From Pollutimonas bauzanensis (GTDB lineage Bacteria > Pseudomonadota > Gammaproteobacteria > Burkholderiales > Burkholderiaceae_B), in NCBI RefSeq assembly GCF_900129885.1, contig NZ_FQXE01000002.1, positions 186,001-250,000 of the forward strand: 64,000 nucleotides of DNA, given 5' to 3'. Positions 7,514-16,378 of the stretch are shown piece by piece; the stretch's first letter is position 1; each line of letters begins with the position of its first letter. The translations under genes and the position numbers were made by a program. Below the pieces are notes generated by a model. It did no database searches, was not told the origin of the DNA, and saw only the letters and a program-made list of their open reading frames with translations.

Positions 7514-8122
7514 TCAATCCGCTTGCTTCGGTATCCCTGCCGCTTGCCCGGAAAAATGCTGGCTTACCCATCGCTCGCACACTGCCCATAGCTCAGGCGC
7601 GCCTCTTTTGATGACAGGACCATACCTGGAAAAGACCTGTTCAAGTGAAACGCCGTTCTCTGTCCAGGTCCCTCCGCCGGTGAATATATTGATGAGAAGG
7701 GGCTGAAAACGATCGAGCGCTTTCGCGAACTTCGCGTCCTCTGTTTCTGCATGTTCGAATTCTTGCCACAGGCTGAGAAATTCCTTGCGTTGCGGCTCTG
7801 GCAATAAGCCAAACAACCGCGCCGCTGCTCTGGATTCTTGTTCGGCCTGCAATTCACTTGAAGACCCGCCGTGAATCGGAAAATCGCCGACATCTATCTC
7901 GACGACGTCATGCAGCAAAAGCATCTGTATGACCCGATTTGTGTTCACAGGCCCGCGGGCATGCTCGCTCAGTATCAAGGCGTACATCGCCAAGTGCCAG
8001 GAATGCTCGGCGGAATTTTCCCTGCGGCTTTGGTCAAGCAGCGGTGATTGCCGTATGACGGTTTTCAACCGGTCTATTTCTCTCAGAAAGCTCAGTTGCT
8101 TTTCCAATGCCGTCAATTGCAT
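7514..8122 (-). CDS. HD-domain phosphohydrolase (YfbR-like nucleotidase family)
   Basis: A 202-residue cytoplasmic protein with the HD metal-binding signature: ENSAEHSWHLA (His about residue 40), LLLHDVVEID (His-Asp about 70-71) and a later Asp in DRFQPLL (about 137). This pattern matches the small HD hydrolases related to 5'-deoxynucleotidase YfbR and the HDDC2 proteins, which dephosphorylate dNMPs. It stands alone between the TetR and SDR units. Assignment to the superfamily is firm, the substrate is inferred. Confidence 0.8.
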   Translation of the reverse strand: MQLTALEKQLSFLREIDRLKTVIRQSPLLDQSRRENSAEHSWHLAMYALILSEHARGPVNTNRVIQMLLLHDVVEIDVGDFPIHGGSSSELQAEQESRAAARLFGLLPEPQRKEFLSLWQEFEHAETEDAKFAKALDRFQPLLINIFTGGGTWTENGVSLEQVFSRYGPVIKRGAPELWAVCERWVSQHFSGQAAGIPKQAD

Positions 8123-8203
8123 GATTTTCTACGTCTAAAAGGGATCACATAGTATGCGGGCGGCGCGTGCGCCATGCGCCCGGACCGATGTAGCGTAGCG
8201 GTT

Positions 8204-8989
8204 CTATACGTTCGCGATCAAGCCGCCGTCCACCCGGATGATGGACCCGGTTATGTATGACGCCTGGCGGCTGGCCAGGAAGGCCGCCGCCGCGCCGTAT
8301 TCTGCGGGGTCGCCGTAGCGCTTGACCGGTATGGCGCCCACGCTTTCCTGGACCACGCTGTCGTAGCTGCGGTTTTCCCGGGCGGCTTTGGCCTGGTCCA
8401 GCGCCACGATACGCCGGGTCGCAATGCGGCCCGGCACCAATACATTGCTGGTGACGCCATCCGGCCCCACTTCGCGCGCCAGTGTCTTGGACCACCCCAC
8501 CAGGGCGCTGCGCAAGGAATTGGACAAGCCCAGATTGGCAATGGGCGCCACCACGCCGGACGAGGCGCTGGTGATAATGCGGCCCCAGTTGCGCGCTTTC
8601 ATGCCCGGCAGGACCAGGTCGGTCATCGTCACCACCGACAACACCATTTCGGAGAAATGCCGCAGCCAGACGTCGCGCTCGACGTTCTGCACCAGGCTGG
8701 GTGGCGGACCGCCCGTGTTGTTGCACAGGATATCGATAGACCCGACCGTTTCGACCACCTCGCGGTGCGATTGTTCGTAACGGTCGATCTGCGCCAGATC
8801 CCATTGCTTGCCGACTGCCTTGCCGCCGGCCGATTCGATGTCCCGGCAGGTGTCCCGCAAGGAGTCTTCATTGATGTCGCACACCACGACCGTGGCGCCC
8901 TCGGCGGCCAGCGCGCGCGCAATCGCGCCACCCAGCCCGCCTCCGGCGCCATGAACGAGCGCCACTTTCTGATTCAATCCGAGTTCCAT
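8204..8989 (-). CDS. Atypical SDR lacking the Tyr-Lys catalytic pair
   Basis: A 261-residue SDR with a Gly-rich HGAGGGLGGAI loop (residues 13-23) and a CNNTGG motif near 89. At the active site Ser143/144 is kept, but the expected Tyr-x-x-x-Lys reads SNSLR (156-160), so both Tyr and Lys are replaced. Other SDR relatives share the GLSNSLR variant, so this is probably a divergent subfamily rather than a damaged gene. AAGGAAG precedes the ATG. It follows the aspartate-dehydrogenase-like gene by 44 bases on the same strand and is likely cotranscribed with it. Confidence 0.82.
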   Translation of the reverse strand: MELGLNQKVALVHGAGGGLGGAIARALAAEGATVVVCDINEDSLRDTCRDIESAGGKAVGKQWDLAQIDRYEQSHREVVETVGSIDILCNNTGGPPPSLVQNVERDVWLRHFSEMVLSVVTMTDLVLPGMKARNWGRIITSASSGVVAPIANLGLSNSLRSALVGWSKTLAREVGPDGVTSNVLVPGRIATRRIVALDQAKAARENRSYDSVVQESVGAIPVKRYGDPAEYGAAAAFLASRQASYITGSIIRVDGGLIANV

Positions 8990-9033
8990 TGTCCGTCTTC
9001 CTTCTTGCTTGCTTGATGTATATATAGGATGGG

Positions 9034-9840
9034 TCAGGTGCCGACGCTCAGGGGCGCGCGCAATTTGCGCAGCAGGGCAATCGCGCTCTGGGCCGTGATC
9101 CGCCCTGTCTTGGGGTTTTCCGAAGGAATGTTCTGGATTTCCATCGACAGCAGCGCCGAATCGGACACCACCTCGATATGGTGGGTATTGCGTTCCAGCC
9201 CGGGATCGGCCCAGACTTCAAGCAAGGTCTTGTCGGGCCCCACACCGGCCAGCGACACGCTGACGGCCACGTTGAGATTGGCGGGGAACCCGGACGCCGC
9301 CTCGCGCGCCGTGCCCGAGAAGATCAGCGTGGGCTCTTTCAGGCTCATGACGTCGATGTTCCGCTTTTCCAGGAAGGGCGCGCCCACGAACCCCTTGAGC
9401 GGCTTGCGCGATGTCATCTTGACCGACTGGATGGTGCCTTCGGCCGCGGCCAGTATGGCGTCCAGCCCCAGGATCGCGCCCGACGGCACGAGAATCTGGC
9501 CATTATGCGCCCGGGCCAGGTCCACCAGTTCGGGATGCCCCAGCAGCGCTCCGCTGCTCAGGCTGACGACTTTCTTCCCCGCCTTCAGGAATGGCGTGGC
9601 AATGCGGGGCAGCAGGTGGGCGGGCGCGCATTCGATCACGATGTCGCAGTGCGGCTCCAGCTCTTCCAGCAGCACGAACCGGGGCGGTGTCCGGCCCTGC
9701 CAGTCGAACTCAGGCGGGGCGTCGGGGTTTCTGACCCCCACCGCGGCAAGCCGTATGCCTTCGACGCCTTGGGCAAGCTGGCTTGCAATTGAACGGCCTA
9801 TGGCGCCAAAGCCGGCCACCCCTACACGTAAGTCTTCCAT
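9034..9840 (-). CDS. Aspartate dehydrogenase-like oxidoreductase (DUF108 family)
   Basis: A 268-residue protein of the L-aspartate dehydrogenase family: Rossmann motif GVAGFGAIGRS at the N-terminus, central ...VSLSSGALLGHPEL and IDVMSLKEPTLIFSGTAREAA, and C-terminal HHIEVVSDSA. The characterised enzymes oxidise L-aspartate to iminoaspartate with NAD(P). The start at 9840 is preferred over 9879 because CAGGAATG sits at the right distance and the Rossmann strand begins at once. It heads an operon with the SDR. Since no nad genes are near, it may act on another amino or hydroxy acid linked to the RraA-like and Bug genes. Confidence 0.8.
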   Translation of the reverse strand: MEDLRVGVAGFGAIGRSIASQLAQGVEGIRLAAVGVRNPDAPPEFDWQGRTPPRFVLLEELEPHCDIVIECAPAHLLPRIATPFLKAGKKVVSLSSGALLGHPELVDLARAHNGQILVPSGAILGLDAILAAAEGTIQSVKMTSRKPLKGFVGAPFLEKRNIDVMSLKEPTLIFSGTAREAASGFPANLNVAVSVSLAGVGPDKTLLEVWADPGLERNTHHIEVVSDSALLSMEIQNIPSENPKTGRITAQSAIALLRKLRAPLSVGT

Positions 9841-9942
9841 CTGTCGCATTCCTGTTCCACAAAATATCGTTGGGTCCAATTGGTCAACATCATTCTAGGA
9901 AAGGGATGCAAAAGGAACAAACGATTTGTTATCGCCGCAGCG

Positions 9943-9957
9943 ATTAGCGCAACTAAT
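9943..9957. promoter_or_regulatory. Predicted LysR site ATTAG-N5-CTAAT, copy 1
   Basis: ATTAGCGCAACTAAT overlaps the stop of the lysR gene and lies about 105 bases upstream of the aspartate-dehydrogenase-like start. It has the same arms and spacing as 10953-10967, fitting a LysR T-N11-A site. Confidence 0.6.
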
Positions 9958-10912
9958 GGCTGCTTGCCGCCTCGACCTCATCGAGCACCCAGGCGCGGAA
10001 CTTTTGTATGGCCGCGCGCTTGGGCGACGAAGCGCGCGTCAGCAGGTAGTAGTCGCCGGCGCTGCGCACAGGCTCTATGCCGGGCAGCAAAACATCGAGC
10101 TCGTTGCGCCCCGGGTAGCCGCGCAGCAGGACTTCGGGAATCAGCGCAATGCCTTTATGGTCCTGCGCGGCCCCCAGCGAGATATAAAAATGTCCGTATT
10201 CCGGTTCGTGCCCCGGCGGTTTGTACTCCACCCCGTAGGCCTTCAGCCACTCCCGCCATGCGTGGGGCCGGCTTGCCGTATGCACCAGCGAGGCCGTCTT
10301 GAAGTCGGCCACATGCCGGATGGCCGGCTGCGTGTCGCACCAGGCCTTGGACGCCACCGGCACCATCACGTCGTGAAACAGCAGGTCGGCTTCGATGTCG
10401 GTCCATTTTTCCAGCATGACGAGATTGACGGCCGGAAAATGTTCCGGGTAGCGCTGGCCCGGCAGCTTCCCCACCCGCAGCGCGACATCGATGTTGTCGG
10501 ACTGCATGTCGGCCGGCCGGATGTCCGACACGACGCGGACCTCGATATCGGGGTGCCGCGATGTGAACGACGCCAGCCTGGGCATCAGCCAGAGCGTGCC
10601 GATCGTGGGTATGGTGCTGACGGTAAGCGTTTGCTGATGCTGCGGGCTGGTCAGGTCGCGCATGGCCTTTTCCAGGCCCTCCAGCAGCACATGGCAGGCC
10701 TCATAGAACTGCTGGCCCGCGCCGGTCAGCTCGATATGGCGCGCATGCCGGATGAACAGCGGCGTCCCCACGAACTCTTCCAGCTTGCGGATCTGCAAAC
10801 TGATCGCGCCCTGTGTGACGAACAGCTCTTCGGCCGCCTGCGTAAAAGAAAGATGCCGGGCCGCCGCTTCGAAATAGCGCGTGGCAAGCAAAGGAGGAAG
10901 ACGTCTGCTCAT
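9953..10912 (-). CDS. LysR-family regulator (GcvA-like)
   Basis: A 319-residue LysR regulator. The winged HTH is at residues about 3-62 (ATRYFEAAARHLSFTQAAEELFVTQGAISLQIRKLE) and the remaining sequence is the two-lobed co-inducer domain. The start at 10912 (MSRRLPPLL) is typical for the GcvA subgroup; an in-frame TTG at 10960 would place the start inside a palindromic operator. It diverges from the RraA-like/Bug unit and is followed by the aspartate-dehydrogenase/SDR unit, and both promoters carry the same palindrome. Confidence 0.88.
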   Translation of the reverse strand: MSRRLPPLLATRYFEAAARHLSFTQAAEELFVTQGAISLQIRKLEEFVGTPLFIRHARHIELTGAGQQFYEACHVLLEGLEKAMRDLTSPQHQQTLTVSTIPTIGTLWLMPRLASFTSRHPDIEVRVVSDIRPADMQSDNIDVALRVGKLPGQRYPEHFPAVNLVMLEKWTDIEADLLFHDVMVPVASKAWCDTQPAIRHVADFKTASLVHTASRPHAWREWLKAYGVEYKPPGHEPEYGHFYISLGAAQDHKGIALIPEVLLRGYPGRNELDVLLPGIEPVRSAGDYYLLTRASSPKRAAIQKFRAWVLDEVEAASSH

Positions 10913-10952
10913 CGGTCCCTGGGTAATGCCGCAAGGGGCATGCAAATCTGCC

Positions 10953-10967
10953 ATTAGCAAAGCTAAT
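10953..10967. promoter_or_regulatory. Predicted LysR site ATTAG-N5-CTAAT, copy 2
   Basis: ATTAGCAAAGCTAAT is a perfect palindrome (ATTAGC/GCTAAT around AAA) between the divergent lysR and RraA-like genes. Its position suits both autoregulation and activation of the divergent operon. Confidence 0.65.
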
Positions 10968-11085
10968 AGCTTCGCATACTTTAAATCGTTTGTCTCCCCT
11001 TCCCCTCCTTACTAAGATGAAACACACACCAGCAATGCCCGGCATCGGGCCATTGCCGAGGTTCACGGCAAACAGGAGTCAAGCG

Positions 11086-11760
11086 ATGGTTAGCAAGGAA
11101 GAGAAAAGTTCGATCCGCGAACGATTTCTAAAGGTCGACACGTCCAACGTGGCCGACGTACTGGATGAAATGGGCTACCCGGACCAGGGCCTGGCGTCGG
11201 CGTTCCAGCGCCAGACCGGCTCGGAGCGCCTGGCGGGTTGGGCTTACACCATACGCGGGCAAATGACGCCCTACGGCTTCGGCGGCGACGCCGACAAAAT
11301 GAAAGCCTGCGCGGCGCTGTCCGAAGGCGACGTATCGGTCTGGTCGGGCGACGGGGACGGCATCTGCTACTTCGGCGAACTGATCTCCATCGGCATGAAG
11401 GAAAAAGGCAGCGTCGGCGCCATCGTCGACGGCGGACTGCGCGATACAAGTTGGATCAATGCGCTGGGCTTCACGGTCTTCGGCCGCTTTCGCACTCCGG
11501 TGCAATCCATCAGCCGCTGGAAAGTCAATGCCTGGAATGTGCCCGTCTACATGGAAGGCGCCACAGGCCGGCGCGTAGCGGTCGAACCGGGCGACTTCAT
11601 CCTGGGCGACGACGACGGCGCCCTGGTGATCCCGCAAGCCATTTTGCGGGAAGTGCTGGAAAGATCGGAGCGGCTCACCCAGCAGGAAATCGCCATCCGC
11701 CAGAGCCTTAGCGAAGGCATGTCGCTGGCGGCAGCCCTTGAAAAATACGGCCACGTCTGA
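11086..11760 (+). CDS. RraA-like / HMG-type aldolase-decarboxylase family protein
   Basis: A 224-residue protein of the RraA/HMG-CHA aldolase fold. The defining strand-loop AIVDGGLRDTSWI (about residues 120-132) carries the Gly-Gly-x-Arg-Asp motif that binds metal and oxaloacetate-like substrates. The start at 11086 follows ACAGGAGTCAAGCG; upstream in-frame ATGs lack a ribosome site. Family members cleave 4-hydroxy-4-methyl-2-oxoglutarate or decarboxylate oxaloacetate. Placement before a Bug receptor and near an aspartate-dehydrogenase-like enzyme suggests catabolism of a small oxo/amino dicarboxylate. That is inference. Confidence 0.78.
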   Translation: MVSKEEKSSIRERFLKVDTSNVADVLDEMGYPDQGLASAFQRQTGSERLAGWAYTIRGQMTPYGFGGDADKMKACAALSEGDVSVWSGDGDGICYFGELISIGMKEKGSVGAIVDGGLRDTSWINALGFTVFGRFRTPVQSISRWKVNAWNVPVYMEGATGRRVAVEPGDFILGDDDGALVIPQAILREVLERSERLTQQEIAIRQSLSEGMSLAAALEKYGHV

Positions 11761-11772
11761 GCCCAAACCTGA

Positions 11773-11812
11773 CCGGACCGCGAGCGGCAAGCATATGCCG
11801 ACGCCGGTCCGG
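11773..11812 (+). repeat. Intergenic GC-rich inverted repeat
   Basis: CCGGACC (11773-11779) can pair with GGTCCGG (11806-11812) between the RraA-like and Bug genes. There is no T-run, so it is more likely an mRNA stability or processing hairpin than a terminator. Confidence 0.45.
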
Positions 11813-11844
11813 CCAAGCCACACCCAACGGAGGAGACAGAGAAC

Positions 11845-12831
11845 ATGCAAGCACGATCCAACACACAGCTGAAAACCCTGCTCAAGGGCGGCCTGATCGC
11901 CCTGGCGCTCGGCGTTGCCGGCGCTGCCCACGCGTGGCCCGACCGCGCCCTGAAAATGATAGTCCCCTTCCCCGCGGGCGGGATTAACGACACCGTGGCG
12001 CGGCTGACCGCCACCCACCTGGGCGAAGAACTGGGCGCCACCATCGTGGTGGAGAACCGGGCAGGCGCGGGCGGCACCATAGGCACCATGGCCGCCGCCA
12101 GCAGCCCGGCAGACGGCTATACCATCCTGCTGGGCGCCAGCAGCACCGTTGCCGTCGCGCCCAGCCTGTACAAGAAACTGGGCTATGCCCCCGAAAAAGA
12201 CCTGGTGGCCCTCGGCGGCATCGGCTCGGCCACCAGCCTGCTGGTCGTCGGGTCGAATTCCAAATGGAACAGCCTGAGCGAACTGGTCGAAGCCGACAAG
12301 AAAGATCCCGGCACGATCAACTACGGTTCGGCCGGCGCCGGCACCAGCCACCACATAAAAACCGAAATGCTCAAGCTGCGCACCGGCGCAAAGTGGGTGC
12401 ATATTCCCTATCGGGGCGGCGCGCCCGCCATGACCGACTTGATGGGCGGGCAAATCGACTTCCTGCTGGAGCCCCTGCCCACCGCCCTGCCCTATGTGGA
12501 GTCCGGTCGCGTCAAGGCGCTGGGCGTCACCACACTGCAGCGCGCCGCCGTGCTGCCCGACGTCAAATCCTTTGATGAACAAGGCATCGGCGGCTTCGAC
12601 GCCACGCTGTGGTTCGGGGTGTTTGCGCCCGCCGGCGTGGACGGCGAGATCGCCAGGAAGATAGGCGACGCCCTGCAACGCGTCTTTGCGCGCGATGCCG
12701 TGAAGCAGGACCTTGAAAAGCGCGGGCTGGTCACCTACAGCGGCTCGCCCGGGCAGTTCAAGGAATTCGTCACCGCCGAGATCAAGCTCTGGGGCGATGT
12801 GATCCAAAAGGCGGGGATACCGGCCCAGTAG
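11845..12831 (+). CDS. Bug/TctC-family tricarboxylate-type periplasmic receptor
   Basis: A 328-residue exported binding protein. A Sec signal peptide (LLKGGLIALALGVAGAAHA, cut after about residue 30) is followed by the family opening WPDRALKMIVPFPAGGINDT and the later VHIPYRGGAPAMTDLMGGQIDF. Bug receptors bind carboxylates, amides or aromatic acids in the periplasm. No tctA/tctB membrane genes are near, so it is an orphan receptor as is common in Alcaligenaceae. GGAGGAGACAGAGAAC precedes the ATG. Cotranscription with the RraA-like gene across an 84-base gap is likely. Confidence 0.92.
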   Translation: MQARSNTQLKTLLKGGLIALALGVAGAAHAWPDRALKMIVPFPAGGINDTVARLTATHLGEELGATIVVENRAGAGGTIGTMAAASSPADGYTILLGASSTVAVAPSLYKKLGYAPEKDLVALGGIGSATSLLVVGSNSKWNSLSELVEADKKDPGTINYGSAGAGTSHHIKTEMLKLRTGAKWVHIPYRGGAPAMTDLMGGQIDFLLEPLPTALPYVESGRVKALGVTTLQRAAVLPDVKSFDEQGIGGFDATLWFGVFAPAGVDGEIARKIGDALQRVFARDAVKQDLEKRGLVTYSGSPGQFKEFVTAEIKLWGDVIQKAGIPAQ

Positions 12832-12848
12832 TCTTTAAACGCCGGGGA

Positions 12849-14918
12849 TCAATCCGTTACCCTCGACATCGAACCGTTGAGGCTGTGCATGCGCAACGCC
12901 ATGTGGATCTCCAGCGTTTTGCTGCCGTTGCGCCAGTTTCCAAGCAGGTGATCGATGGTCTCGAGCCGCTGGCGCAATGTATTGACGTGAATGTCCAAAG
13001 AGGCCGCGGCAATCTTGAAACTTTGCGATTCGTCCAGGTAGGCCAGAAGCGTTCCGCATAAATTGGTATTGCGGCGCAGGTCATGGGAGATGAGTTCTCC
13101 CACGCTGGCCTGGATGAATGAGTTGAGATCCTTGGTGCCGCGCTGCTCGAACAACAGCGCATACATGGAAAACAGGGGTTCGGAAACCAGTTCGTTGTCG
13201 CGCTTCAGGGCGCGAAGCACGTCGATGCATCGTTTGAGCGAGCGGAAGCATTGCGGCAGCGTGTCGACCTGACTGATGGTGTCCGAACAAACGCCTACTA
13301 CGCTGAGGCGCGAGCCTTGCATCAGCGTAGACCTGACTGCCGTTTCTGTCTCTTCCGCGTGGCGGGCGGCGTAAACGGCCACAATGAGGCCGTCGAGCGG
13401 CTCCATCAGAGCGGAGCTTGGCAAACGGGGCCGCAGGCGGCGCAGCGCGTATTCCAGATGGTTGCTTTCAATATGAAGCACCATCATGCGCACGGGAGAG
13501 TTCAGGTCCAGGCCTAGCGGTTCGGTCAGGGCCTGCAACACGCTCGCGGGCTCTTGCTGCCAGGTCACCAGCGAACGGATCGTAGCGATGCTCCGGCTGC
13601 TCAGCGCGTGTTTGCTGCGTTCCTCGGAAAGCAGGGCTACGCCTGCAACCAGCGCTCCGCGTTCGAAGGTGCGAACCTGAGTATCGGAGATTGCGCCGCG
13701 GGAAAGCATCAACATTGCGCCCAGCAGGCCATTGGCGCCGGTGATGGCGGCGATTTTCAGGACGAGGCCCGGCGCCGGCTCCACGGTTTGCGATTGTCCG
13801 GACAAGCGGCTTTGGGTCAAGGCTTTATGCACGAGGTCCTGCACCGCTATGTCCTGAAACAGCTTGGACAATGGCGGTGCGATGGCGACCTGCGGCGCGC
13901 TCGCGTGATAGCTCAGCTGCTCGGCCTCGTTCAATAGCGCAACCTCTCCTCCAAGCAGCGATGCGACCATTTGCAGGATATCGGTGACCGTGCCTCCACG
14001 CGCTGCGAGCTTGGTCATCTGCTCATGCGCTTCGGCGGCGTCCGCGATCTCGGTCGTTTGCTGGTGCAGCATGGCGTTGGCCTGGCTGACCTGCTGGAGG
14101 GCGACTTGTGTCTCTTGAAAGAGACGGGCATTTTCTATGGCAATGGCTGCCTGCGCCGCCAATGTCGCCAGCATGGAGATTTCCCATGGCTCATGGCTGC
14201 GCGGCTGCCGGTCGCAGACACAAAGAATGCCTATGCAATGGTTGCCGACCATCAGCGGCGCGCCCAGCAGGGAGCAGACCCCCTCTTCGGCAATGGCAAG
14301 GTCGATGCCATTGTCATGTATGAAGCCTTGGTCCTGCATGTAATTAGTGCAGTGATACGGTGTCTTGTGCTTGAGAACATGGCCGCAAATGCCGTGCTCG
14401 GGGGGGACGCGGACATTCCTGAAACGGTCGGAGGTCGCTCCATCTGTGGCGCGGATATAGAAGTCGTTGCGAACACGATCATAGTTGGTCAGATAGCCTA
14501 TGTCCGTAGCGAAAATCTGCCGGGCGCGCCGCACGATGGCCTGAAGCACCAGTTCCAGGTCCCTGATCGCGGTGAGATCCTGCGCCGTCTCCAGTACCGC
14601 CAGCAGGCCCTTCTCGCGCTGCAATTGGATCGCTTGCAGTTTCTGGATGGAAAACGCCGCTTGAACGCTTTCGGCCAGCAATCGCCGTTGCTCCGGTTCG
14701 CGCACGACCTCCTCGCCATGCTTCTGCAGCTGCAGCAATTCCCCAGTCCCGGCGCCATTGCGCAGCAGCCCGAACAACTCGGCCTGAAACCGGATGGTGT
14801 CCATGGCTTGAATAGTGGATGGCGCATCGGCCGAGGCCGATGTGGTGGATTGAGCGATTGTCATGGTGAGTGTAAAAACAATAAGAAGTCGACGGGAACA
14901 TATGGCTCGTTCGTCCAT
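12849..14918 (-). CDS. GAF-domain PucR/CdaR-type transcriptional regulator
   Basis: A regulator of up to 689 residues. A GAF domain occupies about 110-270 (AIRDLELVLQAIVRRARQIF ... GICGHVLKHKTPYHC ... LGAPLMVGNHCIGILCV), a CdaR-like region follows, and the PucR C-terminal HTH is at about 610-680 (SFKIAAASLDIHVNTLRQRL). It diverges from the Liv-type ABC operon and probably responds to the transported acid or its CoA ester. The start is uncertain: 14918 gives the full frame, but an ATG at 14864 is equally plausible and neither has a strong ribosome site. Confidence 0.85.
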   Translation of the reverse strand: MDERAICSRRLLIVFTLTMTIAQSTTSASADAPSTIQAMDTIRFQAELFGLLRNGAGTGELLQLQKHGEEVVREPEQRRLLAESVQAAFSIQKLQAIQLQREKGLLAVLETAQDLTAIRDLELVLQAIVRRARQIFATDIGYLTNYDRVRNDFYIRATDGATSDRFRNVRVPPEHGICGHVLKHKTPYHCTNYMQDQGFIHDNGIDLAIAEEGVCSLLGAPLMVGNHCIGILCVCDRQPRSHEPWEISMLATLAAQAAIAIENARLFQETQVALQQVSQANAMLHQQTTEIADAAEAHEQMTKLAARGGTVTDILQMVASLLGGEVALLNEAEQLSYHASAPQVAIAPPLSKLFQDIAVQDLVHKALTQSRLSGQSQTVEPAPGLVLKIAAITGANGLLGAMLMLSRGAISDTQVRTFERGALVAGVALLSEERSKHALSSRSIATIRSLVTWQQEPASVLQALTEPLGLDLNSPVRMMVLHIESNHLEYALRRLRPRLPSSALMEPLDGLIVAVYAARHAEETETAVRSTLMQGSRLSVVGVCSDTISQVDTLPQCFRSLKRCIDVLRALKRDNELVSEPLFSMYALLFEQRGTKDLNSFIQASVGELISHDLRRNTNLCGTLLAYLDESQSFKIAAASLDIHVNTLRQRLETIDHLLGNWRNGSKTLEIHMALRMHSLNGSMSRVTD

Positions 14919-15050
14919 ATCGTAAACCCTAGGCCGGACCAGGATCGTGACAAATATACATAAATATGACGCTCAAGCGGATAAATTAAACATTGTCGCT
15001 GCGCGGTTTCGGATTCATCATCTCCATCAATTACCAATAAAGGAGACAAG

Positions 15051-16352
15051 ATGAAAACCTTGACAAGGCCTTTGGCCGCTGTTTTGAGTCTTTGGATGGT
15101 TGCAGCTTGCGCCCTGGCCCAGACGGAACGGCCTGCGGAAATCAAGCTTGGGATGAGCACCTTCATGACAGGCTCGGCGGCCGTGCTGGGGGCGCCGGCC
15201 AAGGCCGCGGCCGACATGTGGATCGAAGATTTCAATGCCCAAGGCGGCGTTGATGGTGTCAAGCTCAGGCAGACCTGGATCGATGAGGGACAGGGCGCCG
15301 ACAAATTCCTGACGGAGTATCGGCGGCTGGCGCAGGAGCCCGGCGAGAAAGCGATGCTCTCCGCCATTTCCAGCGGCTACTGCGGGGCGCTTGCGCCGGT
15401 CGCGGAAGATCTGAAGGTCATCAATATCCTGTGGGAGTGCTCTTCGGAAAAGGTGCTTGAAGGGAAAAAGTACCGCTATGTTTTCAGGACGGGACCCAAT
15501 GGCACCCTGGAGATGGTGGCGGCAGTGCTGCATCTGCTCCAGGTCAAGCCGGATTTCAAGACCCTGGCGGTGGTCAACCAGGATTATGCCTGGGGCCGCG
15601 ATTCCTGGGACTTGTTCCGCAACACTCTGCTGGCGCTCAAGCCGGATGTGAAAATCGTCGCCGAGATGTTCCCGAAATTCGGCGCGCCCGACTTTTCCGC
15701 TGAAGTGACGCGCCTGCAAGCCTTGCGGCCCGACGTAGTGCTGTCCACTGCCTGGGGCGGCGATCTGGATACCTTCTTGCGCCAGGCGTCTCAGCGCGGC
15801 CTGCTCAAGTCTTCGCAATTCGTGCTTCCGCTGGCCGATTCTTCGCTCGAGCGACTGGGCAGCGCGGTGCCGCCGGGTGTGCTTGTGGGTTTTGTCGGCG
15901 ATGGCTACTTTGCCGATCCGGAGTTCGTCAATGATCCGAAGGCCAGGGATTTCGTAAAGAAGTTCAAGGAAAAAACCGGCGCCTATCCGAACTTTGCGGT
16001 CTACCACATGGTCCAGGCGCTCGAGGCCCTTACGGGAGCCTATAAAAAGTCGCTGCAGGCCAACGCGGGCAAGTGGCCGACCACCGAGCAGCTGGCTTCC
16101 ACCTTGCGCTCGCTGGAATACCGCGGCTTGTCCCGGCCCATACGGATGCGTGAAGACGGCCAGGCGATGCAGGGGCAGCTCTATGGCGTCACGCAGAAGC
16201 GCTCCGACTATCCGTTTCCGCAGGTCGGAGAGCTGATGTTCTATCCCGCTGAACTGGTGGCGCCGCCCGTAGGCGCGATATCGGACGCATGGGTCAAGAC
16301 GCTTCGGCCTGATCTGGTGCAAAGCAAGCTGATCCAGCGTGTAGGCAAATAG
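15051..16352 (+). CDS. Liv-type ABC transporter substrate-binding protein
   Basis: A 433-residue periplasmic binding protein of the leucine/amide-binding class. The signal peptide ends near ACALAQ (about residue 24) and the mature part opens IKLGMSTFMTGSAAVLG. Later motifs such as VNQDYAWGRDSWDLF are typical of aromatic or branched-chain acid receptors. It heads a seven-gene operon (receptor, two permeases, two ATPases, CoA-transferase, hydratase). AAGGAGACAAG precedes the ATG. The CoA-linked partners suggest a carboxylic acid rather than leucine. Confidence 0.9.
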   Translation: MKTLTRPLAAVLSLWMVAACALAQTERPAEIKLGMSTFMTGSAAVLGAPAKAAADMWIEDFNAQGGVDGVKLRQTWIDEGQGADKFLTEYRRLAQEPGEKAMLSAISSGYCGALAPVAEDLKVINILWECSSEKVLEGKKYRYVFRTGPNGTLEMVAAVLHLLQVKPDFKTLAVVNQDYAWGRDSWDLFRNTLLALKPDVKIVAEMFPKFGAPDFSAEVTRLQALRPDVVLSTAWGGDLDTFLRQASQRGLLKSSQFVLPLADSSLERLGSAVPPGVLVGFVGDGYFADPEFVNDPKARDFVKKFKEKTGAYPNFAVYHMVQALEALTGAYKKSLQANAGKWPTTEQLASTLRSLEYRGLSRPIRMREDGQAMQGQLYGVTQKRSDYPFPQVGELMFYPAELVAPPVGAISDAWVKTLRPDLVQSKLIQRVGK

Positions 16353-16378
16353 CTGGCTGTTGCCGCGAAGGGCTGGAA

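Noticed and set aside
9926-10957. Plus-strand open frame of 343 codons
   Set aside because: It is antisense to the LysR gene, with no ribosome site and no family resemblance.
11128-12807. Minus-strand open frame of 559 codons
   Set aside because: It is antisense to the RraA-like and Bug genes, whose families are certain; high GC creates such long shadow frames and the protein has no recognisable motif.
13971-14963. Plus-strand open frame of 330 codons
   Set aside because: It is antisense to the GAF/PucR regulator and shows no domain.
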